Positions 27,375 through 36,823 of a stretch of 64,000 nucleotides of DNA are shown here, one piece after another. Position numbers and translations under genes: made by a program. The notes under the pieces are model-generated. The model saw nothing but the letters and a program-made list of their open reading frames with translations, did no database searches and was not told the DNA's origin. The stretch is taken from the NCBI GenBank assembly GCA_016743235.1, contig VRZD01000028.1:22277-86276 (forward strand), read 5' to 3'. How positions within the stretch are numbered: the stretch's first letter is position 1; each line of letters starts with the position of its first letter. Origin of the DNA: Pantanalinema sp. GBBB05 (GTDB lineage Bacteria > Cyanobacteriota > Cyanobacteriia > Leptolyngbyales > Leptolyngbyaceae).

Positions 27375-29156
27375 CTAACTTGCTAGTTTTAGTTCGTAGA
27401 TATTCCATAAGGAACCCCGCCAATCTAAGCCAGAGAACTGGATGTTTTGCACATCGTTACGGGATGCCGATAAGGCGATCGGGTTGACCAAATAAATTAC
27501 CGGAGCTTGTTCCTGAACAATTTGTTGAAACTTGGCATAAATTTGTTTGCGTTTCGCTTCATCAAATTCTTTCGCTCCAGCAATTAATAGCCGATCGATT
27601 TCTTGTTCCCAATCTGAAACGTTCCAGTTCGAAATCGCAGATTGTCCTGGTTTGGGTCCCTGATTAAAGTCATGAGAAGTTCCCGTAGACATCCAATAAT
27701 TTGAGCCTTCGTTTGGTTCTACGCCCCCTGTATAAGCTAGAAAATACATTTCCCAGTTACGGGCATCAATGCGCTCCACTAAAACGTTGAAATCAACTGG
27801 ATCGAGATCGAGTTGGATCCCAATTCGTTTCAAGTCTTGCTGGATCTGCGCTCCCAATTGCTGAGTTCGTGGGCTTCCGGCGGGTAACGATAGGCGGATG
27901 CGGACTCGATGCCCGTCAGCATCCAATAACTGACCCTTCGCGTCATATTTAAACCCAGCCGTTCGGAGTAACGACTTGGCCCGCTCAAGATTAAATTCAT
28001 ATACTTTTAAGCCCTCTTCTGGTTTAAGAAAGTAGGGGCTTTGGACAGAGATCGGGGAATTTTGCAGTTCTCCTAACCCCCGATACAAATTATTAATTAG
28101 ACTTTGGCGATCGAGGGCATAAGCCACCGCTTGACGAAATGCCTTAGAGTTAAACCATTTAGATTTAATTGGATCAACAAATGGCTGACCTTTGCTATTA
28201 GTGGCTTGATTCAAATTAAAGGCAAGAAACGTAGTCCCTGAATAAGGACCCCCATTCCGAATTGTAAAATTACCTCGATGTTCTTCCCGTTTGAGCAACT
28301 GAAAATCGGTTGCCCGCAACCCAGATAAATCTAATTCCCCGGAACGGAAGCGCAACAGTTGCACATCAGAATTTTCTACTACCTGCCAAACAATGCGATC
28401 GATATAGGGAAGCTGTTGTCCCTGAGGATCTTTCCGCCAGTAGTAAGGATTGCGCCGATACACCACCCGTTGACTCGCTGTATAGCTTTCGATCCGATAG
28501 GGTCCATTGACAACAATCTGATTAGGGTTGGTATCAGTACCCCAAGTAGAAATAAATTTTGGCTTGCCATCCGCATCATTGGTGTAAACAGTCTCCCGCA
28601 AAATGTGGGCGGGTAGAATTGCTGCCGACATACTCCGCAGAAACGGCGCAAAGGGTTCTGGTAAGGTAAATTCTACTCGTCGATCGTCCAGCTTCCTAAC
28701 CGATGGCAAAGCCCGACTTGAGCCAATCCGGAGGGCATCGCGCACATCCGTCGGAATTTTCTCATTCAGATAGACATCTTTAAAGGTAAACAGAACATCA
28801 TCCGCTGTCAGCGGGTGACCATCCGACCACTTCAACCCTGGGCGGAGGGTGAACGTAAACTTAAGCTTATCCGCTGAAATCATCCATGACTCAGCTAATG
28901 ACGGCATAATTTCTGCCGTTACCCCATGCTCATCCACTAAACCGCTAAACGTGAACGGAAAAACGTTGGGGACTGAATTGTTCAACGCATAGTTAAACGT
29001 TTTGGGATCAGAAACCGTAGCCGCGACCAACTGCGAGACTTGTGCCGATCGCACTTTCAACGTGTCAGGATTACAAGCGGCTACCGCGATCGTGATGCCA
29101 AACCCCAGTAGTGCCAGCAGTACTACACTCCAACGTTTCAGTGAGCCTCGAATCAC
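27375..29156 (-). CDS. Family 5 (OppA/DppA-type) solute-binding lipoprotein
   Basis: A 593-residue extracytoplasmic binding protein. The leader RWSVVLLALLGFGITIAVAAC has a lipobox with Cys at about 28. The family 5 body includes PSLAESWMISADKLKFTFTL, GLKWSDGHPLTADDVLFTFK and FRQAVAYALDRQSLINN. Such proteins deliver peptides, nickel or other solutes to ABC permeases; no permease or ATPase genes are adjacent, so the transporter is assembled from distant genes. The start codon is GTG. The substrate cannot be named. Confidence 0.9.
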   Translation of the reverse strand: MIRGSLKRWSVVLLALLGFGITIAVAACNPDTLKVRSAQVSQLVAATVSDPKTFNYALNNSVPNVFPFTFSGLVDEHGVTAEIMPSLAESWMISADKLKFTFTLRPGLKWSDGHPLTADDVLFTFKDVYLNEKIPTDVRDALRIGSSRALPSVRKLDDRRVEFTLPEPFAPFLRSMSAAILPAHILRETVYTNDADGKPKFISTWGTDTNPNQIVVNGPYRIESYTASQRVVYRRNPYYWRKDPQGQQLPYIDRIVWQVVENSDVQLLRFRSGELDLSGLRATDFQLLKREEHRGNFTIRNGGPYSGTTFLAFNLNQATNSKGQPFVDPIKSKWFNSKAFRQAVAYALDRQSLINNLYRGLGELQNSPISVQSPYFLKPEEGLKVYEFNLERAKSLLRTAGFKYDAKGQLLDADGHRVRIRLSLPAGSPRTQQLGAQIQQDLKRIGIQLDLDPVDFNVLVERIDARNWEMYFLAYTGGVEPNEGSNYWMSTGTSHDFNQGPKPGQSAISNWNVSDWEQEIDRLLIAGAKEFDEAKRKQIYAKFQQIVQEQAPVIYLVNPIALSASRNDVQNIQFSGLDWRGSLWNIYELKLAS

Positions 29157-29254
29157 GATCGATATCCCTCCACGGCTGAATCCCTTAGGTCAATTTCTAC
29201 TCTGCGTCACTCGTCAATCGCCTGAGTGGTCCCATTCTATCGTTCGCTCAGAGG

Positions 29255-29737
29255 CTACGACTGCACCAACAACACCACCGCATAGGCAGCAATGCCTTCT
29301 TCCCGCCCGGTGGCATCTAATTTTTCGTTTGTGGTGGCTTTAACCCCAACTTGATCAGGTTGTAGTTTGAGCACGGTGGCAAGGCGATCGCGCATTGCCG
29401 CGATATGGGGCTTCAATTTAGGGCGTTCTGCCACAATCACCGAGTCAATATTACCAATCTGCCAACCTCTGGCTTGAATGAGTTGATCGACTTGCTCTAA
29501 TAGCTTCAGGCTATCGGCTCCAGCCCATTGCGGATCGGTGGGGGGAAAATAATGTCCAATATCGCCCAGGCTGAGCGCACCTAACATGGCATCCATAATG
29601 GCATGGGTGAGAACATCGGCATCACTATGTCCCAACAACCCTAAACTATGGTCAATCTTAATCCCACCCAGAATTAAGGGACGTTCTGGCACCAGACGGT
29701 GAATATCGTAACCGTTACCAATCCGAATTGCTGTCAT
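29255..29737 (-). CDS. ispF: 2-C-methyl-D-erythritol 2,4-cyclodiphosphate synthase
   Basis: A 160-residue enzyme of the MEP isoprenoid pathway that turns CDP-methylerythritol 2-phosphate into the cyclic diphosphate with loss of CMP. Zinc ligands are in GYDIHRL (Asp, His) and in GLLGHSDADVLTHAIMDA; DIGHYFPPTDP and KATTNEKLDATGR are also typical. Length is normal for a single-domain IspF. It lies upstream of the binding-protein gene on the same strand with a 98-base gap. Confidence 0.96.
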   Translation of the reverse strand: MTAIRIGNGYDIHRLVPERPLILGGIKIDHSLGLLGHSDADVLTHAIMDAMLGALSLGDIGHYFPPTDPQWAGADSLKLLEQVDQLIQARGWQIGNIDSVIVAERPKLKPHIAAMRDRLATVLKLQPDQVGVKATTNEKLDATGREEGIAAYAVVLLVQS

Positions 29738-29771
29738 TTGCTTCTACTCTGTTCAGTTCGCTAGATAGGAG

Positions 29772-31007
29772 TTATTTGGTGGCAGCACCGACGGCGGCGA
29801 TCGCCGCTTCTAGGGCGATCGCCACATGGGTCCAGTGCGTCCCCCCTTGGCAAAACAGGATATAGGGTTCTCGCAGGGGACCGTCTGCCGAAAACTCTGA
29901 AGTGCTGCCATCAATAAACGTACCGCCTGCCATAATTAATTGGCTCTCGTATCCCGGCATCCCGGCAGGAATCGGATCCAGGTAAGAACCGATCGGGGAA
30001 TGTTGCTGAATGGCGCGGCAGCAGGCAATTAGTTTTTCGGGTGACCCTAACTTGACCGCCTGAATCACATCACGGCGAGCCGCTAGAGGCGAAGGATTCA
30101 CGGGATAACCCAAATGCTCGAAGACATATGCCGTTAAATGATTGCCTTTCATGGCTTCACCCACCATTTGGGGAGCCAGAAATAAACCCTGAAACAACAA
30201 GCGATTTTGATCAAAGGTGGCACCACCAGAACTCCCGACGCCGGGAGCCGTCAGCCGACAGGTCGCCATTTCGACTAAATCTGCCCGTCCGGCGACATAC
30301 CCCCCGGCTGTGACGATCGTGCCACCTGGATTTTTGATCAGTGACCCTGCTATCAGGTCAGCACCAACAGCGGTTGGTTCCTGGGTATCGACAAACTCGC
30401 CATAACAATTATCGACGAAGCAAATGGTGTTGGGGTTTTGCTGTTTTACCAGAACAATAATTTTTTCAATATCCGCGATCGATAAGCTGGGTCGCCACGA
30501 GTAGCCACAGGAACGCTGAATCAGCACTAACCGAGTCTGTGGACGAACGGCTTGACTTAGGGTTTGCCAATCGATCGTGCCCACTGGGGTCAATTCCAGT
30601 TGCCGATACTCCACCCCAAAATCCTTAAGTGACCCCTGAGACTCTCCCCGCAATCCGATTACTTCTTCTAAAGTGTCATAAGGAGCACCAGCCACGGCTA
30701 ACATTTCGTCGCCAGGGCGTAAAACCCCATACAGAGCGCAGGCGATCGCATGAGTCCCCGAGACAAATTGCACTCGCACTGCGGCAGCTTCTGCTCCCAT
30801 CACATCGGCAAACACTCGATCGAGGGCTTGCCGTCCCAGGTCATCATGTCCATAGCCTGAGACGCCCGCAAAATGGTGTGTCCCAATGCGATGCTGGCGA
30901 AATGCCGTCAGCACCCGTCGCAGATTCTCCTTGACCTGAGCGTCAATACCAGAAAAAATCAGGGATAATGCCTGTTTTGCTTCTTCTAATAAACCAGAAC
31001 CGTTCAT
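29772..31007 (-). CDS. Methionine gamma-lyase family (aluminium resistance-type) PLP enzyme
   Basis: A 411-residue fold-type I PLP enzyme. It has HHFAGVSGYGHDDLGRQALD, FVSGTHAIACALYGVLRPGD, ICFVDNCYGEFVDTQEPTAVG and the PLP-lysine region DLIAGSLIKNPGGTIV. This is the family annotated as aluminium resistance or cystathionine beta-lyase-like, common in cyanobacteria and Firmicutes; it probably cleaves a C-S bond but its substrate is unproved. The start at 31007 (MNGSGLLEEAKQ) matches relatives; the open frame reaches 31127. It lies 34 bases upstream of ispF on the same strand. Confidence 0.88.
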   Translation of the reverse strand: MNGSGLLEEAKQALSLIFSGIDAQVKENLRRVLTAFRQHRIGTHHFAGVSGYGHDDLGRQALDRVFADVMGAEAAAVRVQFVSGTHAIACALYGVLRPGDEMLAVAGAPYDTLEEVIGLRGESQGSLKDFGVEYRQLELTPVGTIDWQTLSQAVRPQTRLVLIQRSCGYSWRPSLSIADIEKIIVLVKQQNPNTICFVDNCYGEFVDTQEPTAVGADLIAGSLIKNPGGTIVTAGGYVAGRADLVEMATCRLTAPGVGSSGGATFDQNRLLFQGLFLAPQMVGEAMKGNHLTAYVFEHLGYPVNPSPLAARRDVIQAVKLGSPEKLIACCRAIQQHSPIGSYLDPIPAGMPGYESQLIMAGGTFIDGSTSEFSADGPLREPYILFCQGGTHWTHVAIALEAAIAAVGAATK

Positions 31008-31160
31008 TCGTGCCTCGTTCTTCTGCTGGAAACCTAGGTGCGTACACGTTAGCGGCGATCGCCGCCGGGAGCAGTCCAGATCACCTGATGAATTTCCGTC
31101 TACTGAGCGAGGTCTATTGTCGCGCAATTTGGGTACTGTAAATCAAACTGAGATTACTGC

Positions 31161-31982
31161 ATGACTGTTGCAACTTCAAACAAACTTCAACCTGATTGGG
31201 CCATTATCATCTACATGGTGGTTTTGCACTTGGTGGCTCTTACTGCCTTTCTGCCGGGAACTTTTAGTTGGTCAGCAGTTGGGGTAGCACTGTTTCTACA
31301 CTGGGTAACCGGGGGGTTAGGCATCACCCTCGGCTTTCACCGTCTAGTAACTCACCGCAGCTTCCAAACTCCTAAATGGCTGGAGTATTTTTTGGTGTTC
31401 TGTGGCACATTGTCTTGTCAAGGTGGACCGATCGATTGGGTCGGGATGCATCGCATTCACCATTTGCACTCGGATCAAACTCTGGATCCCCATGATTCAA
31501 ACCAGGGCTTTTGGTGGAGCCATATGGGCTGGATGCTCCATGATTTACCGATTCGCTCAGAAGTACCCCGCTTCACCAAGGATATCAATAGCGACCCGGT
31601 GTATGTGTTCTTACAAAACTATTTCATCCCGATCCAAGTTGCTCTAGGAGTTTTGCTGTACCTGATTGGCGGCTGGCCGTTTGTGGTTTGGGGCATTTTT
31701 GTGCGGATTGTGGCTGTCTTCCATTGCACCTGGTTAGTGAACAGCGCTACCCATCAATTTGGCTACAGGACTTATGAATCAGGCGATCGCTCTACGAATT
31801 GTTGGTGGGTTGCTGTATTGACCTATGGCGAAGGTTGGCACAATAACCACCATGCCTACCAACACTCTGCCCGACATGGTATGAAGTGGTGGGAAATCGA
31901 CCTGACCTGGATGACAATCCAACTCCTGCAACGGTTGGGATTAGCCACTAAAGTCAAGCTCGTTGATCAGAATGAAGCTTAG
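31161..31982 (+). CDS. desC: Acyl-lipid/acyl-CoA delta-9 desaturase (DesC-like)
   Basis: A 273-residue membrane di-iron enzyme with the three histidine boxes HRLVTH, HRIHH and HNNHH and hydrophobic helices around them. Cyanobacterial DesC puts the first double bond at C9 of acyl chains on glycerolipids, using ferredoxin, and supports cold tolerance. GITLGFHRLVTHRSF and GEGWHNNHHAYQHSARHG are typical of the delta-9 class. It is divergent from the methionine gamma-lyase-like gene and ends 69 bases before the convergent LCP gene. Confidence 0.92.
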   Translation: MTVATSNKLQPDWAIIIYMVVLHLVALTAFLPGTFSWSAVGVALFLHWVTGGLGITLGFHRLVTHRSFQTPKWLEYFLVFCGTLSCQGGPIDWVGMHRIHHLHSDQTLDPHDSNQGFWWSHMGWMLHDLPIRSEVPRFTKDINSDPVYVFLQNYFIPIQVALGVLLYLIGGWPFVVWGIFVRIVAVFHCTWLVNSATHQFGYRTYESGDRSTNCWWVAVLTYGEGWHNNHHAYQHSARHGMKWWEIDLTWMTIQLLQRLGLATKVKLVDQNEA

Positions 31983-32014
31983 GAATCTGATTTAACTTAA
32001 GTTCAAGATCATTA

Positions 32015-32040
32015 GAGGGGCGTTCGTCAGAGCGTCCCTC
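32015..32040. terminator. Bidirectional terminator-like hairpin
   Basis: Eleven-base stem (32015-32025 with 32030-32040, two G-U pairs) around a four-base GTCA loop, lying between the stops of the desaturase and LCP genes. The T-run is weak on both sides. Confidence 0.55.
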
Positions 32041-32051
32041 TTGGTTTATGG

Positions 32052-33482
32052 CTAGTTGACATTCTGGGCTGGAGGCTGGGTCACTTGAGAATTACCCTGA
32101 AACGCATCCCGTCCGAGTTGGATCGTCACATCAGAATCCAGACTGCCTGTACCTTCAATCCGAACTTCACCAAAGCCCAGCGATCGCTGGACCGTTTCAG
32201 CACTGGCGCGATCGCCTTGTTGGGCAATAATCCGGGTTGTGCTGAGGGATTCAGTATAGGGTAAGTCCACCAGAATATTACTATAGCCAGCACTACGGAG
32301 TTTATTTTCTAGCAGTTGTGCCGCATTGCGTTGCCGGGTGCTATCTTGAATCGAAATCCGCAACTGATGGGGACTGAGCGGAGAACTAGATTGATAGCCG
32401 ATATCAAAATACTGCGCCATCATCGCTGCAATCCGGTTTTCATCAGGCAGCCAGTAACTCGCATCATATTCACCTTGTTCACTAAACCGCCCAGGGACAA
32501 TCAGCATTTGCATATCAGAACGTTTAATCTGAGCGGCAAATCCCGTTAAGGCAACTAGTTCTTCTACACTTAAATTCGTATCAATATGGGACTGAATAAT
32601 CGATAGGATCTTGGGTAAGCGCGCGACTGTCGCCGGATTTAGAGCTTGCTCCGATAAGGCACGAATCACCATTTGCTGTCGCTGGATGCGACCTAAGTCG
32701 CCATTTTCATCGTAACGGAACCGCAATAATTGCAGCGCTTGCTCTCCGTTGAGATGCTGTTTACCTGCCCTCAAATTGACATAAAAATGCTGGCTGTCAT
32801 CCCGATATTTCATGTCTTTCGGGACATGCACTGTCACCCCACCAAGGGCATCAATGAGTGCTTGTACGCCCTGGACATTCAGAGTCACATAACGATCGAC
32901 CCCAACTCCGTTGAGCAACTCACTGGTAGTCCGGGCAGTAAGTGCGGGTCCCCCTAATTTGTTAGCGGCATTAATCTTCTCAGTGCCGTACCCCGGAATG
33001 GGCAAGCGGGTGTCTCGCGGGATAGAAAGTAAGACCACTCGCTTTGTCGCTGGATCAAACCGCAACATGAGCATCGTGTCAGTCAACCCATCAAAGGAAT
33101 TGACTAGGGCATCGTATCCCAGACGAGTGCGATCGGGATGATCGTCAGAAATATCGCTGGTCAGTACCTTGACACCCAACACTAGAATATTGACCGGACG
33201 CGTCAGTTCTGGCAATTGGAGGTTGGTAGAGGAGGTAGAAATCGTTCCCTTGGAAAACACCGCTGCTTCTTCAGCAGACAGTTTCCGTTGCATCAGAGGA
33301 GTGCTTGCCATGGTCACAGCCAAAAGGGCGCCAGCCGTAGCAGAGATCATTGCCACCCCAACCAAGCCAAATACCAGCCATAGCCACCGCTGATTTGGAG
33401 TGCGCCTGGCGACTTTACGTAAGGCAGGCTTATATTTCTTGACTGGAGGAGATGGTTGATTTGCTCGATTCGATCCTTGCAC
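32052..33482 (-). CDS. LytR-CpsA-Psr (LCP) family protein with LytR_C domain
   Basis: A 476-residue protein with one N-terminal membrane helix (about residues 32-56), an LCP domain and a C-terminal LytR_C domain (about 370-455). LCP hallmarks are TDTMLMLRFDPATKRVVLLS, SIPRDTRLPIPGYGTEKINAA and HLNGEQALQLLRFRYDENGD with the conserved Asp and Arg residues. LCP enzymes transfer polyprenyl-linked polymers onto peptidoglycan outside the membrane, here possibly the polymer that CsaB pyruvylates (inference). The start codon is GTG. Confidence 0.92.
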   Translation of the reverse strand: MQGSNRANQPSPPVKKYKPALRKVARRTPNQRWLWLVFGLVGVAMISATAGALLAVTMASTPLMQRKLSAEEAAVFSKGTISTSSTNLQLPELTRPVNILVLGVKVLTSDISDDHPDRTRLGYDALVNSFDGLTDTMLMLRFDPATKRVVLLSIPRDTRLPIPGYGTEKINAANKLGGPALTARTTSELLNGVGVDRYVTLNVQGVQALIDALGGVTVHVPKDMKYRDDSQHFYVNLRAGKQHLNGEQALQLLRFRYDENGDLGRIQRQQMVIRALSEQALNPATVARLPKILSIIQSHIDTNLSVEELVALTGFAAQIKRSDMQMLIVPGRFSEQGEYDASYWLPDENRIAAMMAQYFDIGYQSSSPLSPHQLRISIQDSTRQRNAAQLLENKLRSAGYSNILVDLPYTESLSTTRIIAQQGDRASAETVQRSLGFGEVRIEGTGSLDSDVTIQLGRDAFQGNSQVTQPPAQNVN

Positions 33483-33678
33483 TTGCTTCCTCTGCCGCGT
33501 TCAGTTACTAGTCCCAGCAGCAGCATGTTAACAACAATTTCCCGGCTTGCCACAAAAATTCTGGGCTGTAACCATGACATTCCGCCTCTATCTGCCCAAT
33601 TCAACTGATTAGCACTCTATACGTAGTGCTGGGATCACAGTCGTTGACAACTGCTACCTATTAATCAGAGGTGATTGC

Positions 33679-35904
33679 TCAAGCCGTAATTTCCCCGTTG
33701 TTTTGGCGGCGAATGGCAACGATCGCGGGTTTAGGGGGCTGATTCGCTTCTCTACTGGGCCAATTGGAGCCGATCGGGACCCGCCGAGTTTGGATAAACT
33801 CCTGCCCATCTGTGGTTCGTAATGCCATTTGGCGAGTTGCGCTTGCCATCGCTTGCCGCATCCCATGGATCTCGCCAGGATGCTGTACGGATAAAAACAA
33901 CGTTTTGTGATCCGTAGTAAAGCAGGGACCTGTAGTTTCGCAATCCATCGGTCCAATGCCAAATAAATGCACTTGACCCGCTGCTGCACCCTGCGGTGGC
34001 ATGCACCAAATGGCGTTATTGCCAAATACTCCCCGCAGCTCGGAGGCTGCTAGCGGCACACCATTCTTAGCCACCCGACCAGCAGGAACCGCTTGGTTCA
34101 TTTTGTCTGAAGACATATCCGTTACTACCCACAGGTTGCCTTTGGCATCAAATACCAGATTATCTGGGTTCGAAAATCCCATCCCGCCGATCGCCGGTTC
34201 TCCCCCGGTGGCAATCATCTGCCATTGAAAGCTCAACGCCGCTGGATCATTGTTGTTTTCTTGTAGTCGCATGACCCAGCCATATTCGTAAGCGGTATTG
34301 CCATCCGGTCCCTTAAAAATCCGTACATCTGGACTCCCATCCGTCTTGCTGATCCCGCCTGATGTAAAGGCAACAAACAGGGTGCCATCTGGGGCAATCT
34401 CAGTATCTTCGGGGCGAGCCGTACAGGTAGCTCCAGCCGCATTAGCAGCTAAGTGAGCATCAATCAAAATAGCGCCTTGCTGCTCGCTCTCATTCCCCAT
34501 ATACAAATCGCCAAGTGTTTTGAACTGCTGCTTAAATACCGCAATTTCTTCCGGATCAGTCGCCTTGAATGCCCCTCCTTGAGGTCGTTGAGGCAACGGT
34601 AACATGACGCCTGCTAACATAGCTGGGCTAACTGGATCCACAGGAGTATCAGCAGCTAATGGAATCCAGCGACCTGTGCCATCGGGCGCCAACTGAGCTG
34701 CATATAATCGTCCTTGCTCAAACAATCGAGAATTGGCTCGATCTTGGGGATCCACAATCTTGCCCTGGCTGACAAACTTATACAGATGCCCTCCCCGCCG
34801 ATCGCACCCCGAATACACAACTAACGGTTTTCCAGCTTCGGCACGGATGCCAACGGCTTCATGGCGATAACGTCCTAACCAGGTGTGTTTCGTGCCATAG
34901 TCTTGGGGATTGGCAGGATCAACCTCGACCATCCAGCCATACTTATTCCCTGCTAAACCAAACACATTCCCTAACCCAATCAGTTCCTCATCTGTTTGGC
35001 GAAAGGGACGAGCAGATGGGTGAAACGAGGTTCCATCAGGATAGACAGCTTCGGGAACTTGGGTTTGAATATTTTCTTCTGCACTTAATACCGTGCCCCA
35101 AGGAGTTGTACCACCGGCGCAATTTTGAAACGTTCCAATAATTTTGTCACCTAAGCGATCGCGGTATCCCAATCCTTGGGGTTTCTGGAATACCGCCACA
35201 GCAGGACCAGAGGCTTTCAGGTAACGACCATCGAATAAACCAGAAATTCCGGTAATTCGGCGATCGCGGTTAGAGAGGCTCCGTTGCCACTGTCCATTGC
35301 TCTGACGCCGGATCGCCATCACGCCAATTCCTTGATCAATTAAGGCTTCCTGACAAATGAGTTTGATGTTTTGTTTCAGGGGGGCATTATCCGGTAGAGC
35401 ATAGGCATTTAAGCCGTCTACCTGATCCGATTTTGCCGCTTTGATCGCGGATTCCACCGCTTGCTTCACTTCAGCCAAGGGTAACGATTTACCAATTACC
35501 CTTTCATAGGTTTGCATCCAGGGAATGGCGCTAATGTATTCAAAGTTGACAGTGAGCCAGCCTTGATCTCGTTCTGTCTCAATCAGCGATAAATAATCAT
35601 TGTTATAACCACAGCGAGAATCACCCAACTTGTCCCCCCAACTGGCAATGACGTCGTAGGTAAAGCCTTCTGGCAGCACTAAATCATCGACCACTTCGTA
35701 ATCACTAAAATCAGCAATCTGTTGAGCAGTTGATAAGCCATAACTGGGAAGTGGCAACGGGGCTTGCAGCGGTTGAAATCCTAGTTCAGCTACGATCTTC
35801 TCGCCAACTGGCGATCGTGATGCCCCTCGCTGCCAACCAGGGCAAGCAGCAGTACCAACACTAATGCCCAAGAACAAAAGAAAATGTCTGCGGTTAAGAG
35901 CCAT
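33679..35904 (-). CDS. phoX: PhoX-type alkaline phosphatase (DUF839)
   Basis: A 741-residue secreted enzyme. The N-terminus NRRHFLLFLGISVGTAAC combines a twin-arginine motif with a lipobox-like Cys. The body has PhoX features: FEYISAIPWMQTYERVIG, NCAGGTTPWGTVLSAEENIQ, GRYRHEAVGIRAEAGKPLVV, YSGCDRRGGHLYKFVS and FSNPDNLVFDAKGNLWVVTD. PhoX uses calcium and iron to release phosphate from organic esters under phosphate starvation. A three-repeat Pho box lies 66 bases upstream, which supports this function. Length is normal for large cyanobacterial PhoX. Confidence 0.93.
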   Translation of the reverse strand: MALNRRHFLLFLGISVGTAACPGWQRGASRSPVGEKIVAELGFQPLQAPLPLPSYGLSTAQQIADFSDYEVVDDLVLPEGFTYDVIASWGDKLGDSRCGYNNDYLSLIETERDQGWLTVNFEYISAIPWMQTYERVIGKSLPLAEVKQAVESAIKAAKSDQVDGLNAYALPDNAPLKQNIKLICQEALIDQGIGVMAIRRQSNGQWQRSLSNRDRRITGISGLFDGRYLKASGPAVAVFQKPQGLGYRDRLGDKIIGTFQNCAGGTTPWGTVLSAEENIQTQVPEAVYPDGTSFHPSARPFRQTDEELIGLGNVFGLAGNKYGWMVEVDPANPQDYGTKHTWLGRYRHEAVGIRAEAGKPLVVYSGCDRRGGHLYKFVSQGKIVDPQDRANSRLFEQGRLYAAQLAPDGTGRWIPLAADTPVDPVSPAMLAGVMLPLPQRPQGGAFKATDPEEIAVFKQQFKTLGDLYMGNESEQQGAILIDAHLAANAAGATCTARPEDTEIAPDGTLFVAFTSGGISKTDGSPDVRIFKGPDGNTAYEYGWVMRLQENNNDPAALSFQWQMIATGGEPAIGGMGFSNPDNLVFDAKGNLWVVTDMSSDKMNQAVPAGRVAKNGVPLAASELRGVFGNNAIWCMPPQGAAAGQVHLFGIGPMDCETTGPCFTTDHKTLFLSVQHPGEIHGMRQAMASATRQMALRTTDGQEFIQTRRVPIGSNWPSREANQPPKPAIVAIRRQNNGEITA

Positions 35905-35969
35905 AGAAGTTTGCCCATCAGCTTAGTATGTCGATCGCTGATTCTGCAATCTCAAACATTATGGCAACG

Positions 35970-35999
35970 GCTTTAAGGACAGCTAATGGCTAGATTAAG
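35970..35999 (-). promoter_or_regulatory. Pho box upstream of phoX
   Basis: Read on the minus strand: CTTAATCT, CATTAGCT and CTTAAAGC, three 8-base direct repeats each separated by three bases. This matches the cyanobacterial Pho box, bound by the response regulator PhoB/SphR. The block ends 66 bases before the phoX start. Confidence 0.75.
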
Positions 36000-36009
36000 T
36001 TTAGATTCC

Positions 36010-36735
36010 TTAGCCAATTTCACGAATTGCCGCTTGGGCTTCTCGCCGTAACCCATTAGCAATCCGAAACAATTCCTGCCCGGTATGCAGGTAGTAGTCA
36101 TCGTAGTTAGTGGTAAAAAATTCCAGTTGCTCGATCCCATCCCCAATCTGATCCAAACAATAGTAAAGATGTGCCGCTACACTGGCGATCACGGGTGGAT
36201 TTGGCACTGAGCGAAACAAGCGTTCTGCCTGACTAAGGCGATCGTGGCAGTCATCTAAATAATCTTGAAAGTCAGCCATTAATTCATCATCAAAGGGGTC
36301 GGCGGCTAGTTCATTCAGCTGAGCTTGCAGCGGCTTGAGAATTTGTTGAATCAGGCGAGTGACCGGACTATAGACCTGATGTAACCACAGTTCCAGTTGG
36401 GCATCAGCCTGCTGACCACGGTGCTGCTGCTGCCGATAGTGCGCTTGCGCTGCTGCCGCCCGCTCTTGCCGGGTCGCTGAGGGCTGGTTCCAGTCCCAGG
36501 CATCAACCGCGACCCGAGCCCCTTGTAACCGTTGTTGGTCATACGATCGCCGATTTTGGGGATCACCCAAAACTTCATACGCTGCGTTGACCTGAGCAAT
36601 CTGGTCATGGTTGCTAGTATGCAGATTACTGTCTGGATGAAACAGTTTGGCAAGGCGACGGTATGCCTGTTTAATTTCTGCCTGAGTTGCCGTGGGGCTA
36701 ACTTCGAGAATTCGGTAGTGATCAGGATGTGCCAT
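36010..36735 (-). CDS. DnaJ-domain (J-domain) protein
   Basis: A 241-residue protein with an N-terminal J domain (DHYRILEVSPTATQAEIKQA, then the HPD motif in LFHPDSN and AYEVLGDPQNRRSYDQQR) that would stimulate an Hsp70 partner. It lacks the Gly/Phe and zinc-finger regions of true DnaJ, so it is a class C co-chaperone. The rest is a Gln-rich linker and an acidic helical domain (about 110-235) that I do not recognise and that probably chooses the client. It lies downstream of cysK on the same strand. Confidence 0.9.
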   Translation of the reverse strand: MAHPDHYRILEVSPTATQAEIKQAYRRLAKLFHPDSNLHTSNHDQIAQVNAAYEVLGDPQNRRSYDQQRLQGARVAVDAWDWNQPSATRQERAAAAQAHYRQQQHRGQQADAQLELWLHQVYSPVTRLIQQILKPLQAQLNELAADPFDDELMADFQDYLDDCHDRLSQAERLFRSVPNPPVIASVAAHLYYCLDQIGDGIEQLEFFTTNYDDYYLHTGQELFRIANGLRREAQAAIREIG

Positions 36736-36760
36736 ACAGCCATTCTATCGCCAGTTCAGC

Positions 36761-36777
36761 CAGGCTTAAGAAGCCTG
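36761..36777. terminator. Hairpin downstream of cysK
   Basis: Seven-base stem CAGGCTT / AAGCCTG with an AAG loop, 47 bases beyond the cysK stop and just before the DnaJ-domain gene. There is no T-run on the minus strand, so termination is only possible, not shown. Confidence 0.35.
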
Positions 36778-36823
36778 ACTACGGCTCTTTTCCAAGTTTT
36801 TACCACACTGTGCTTCACTGGCA

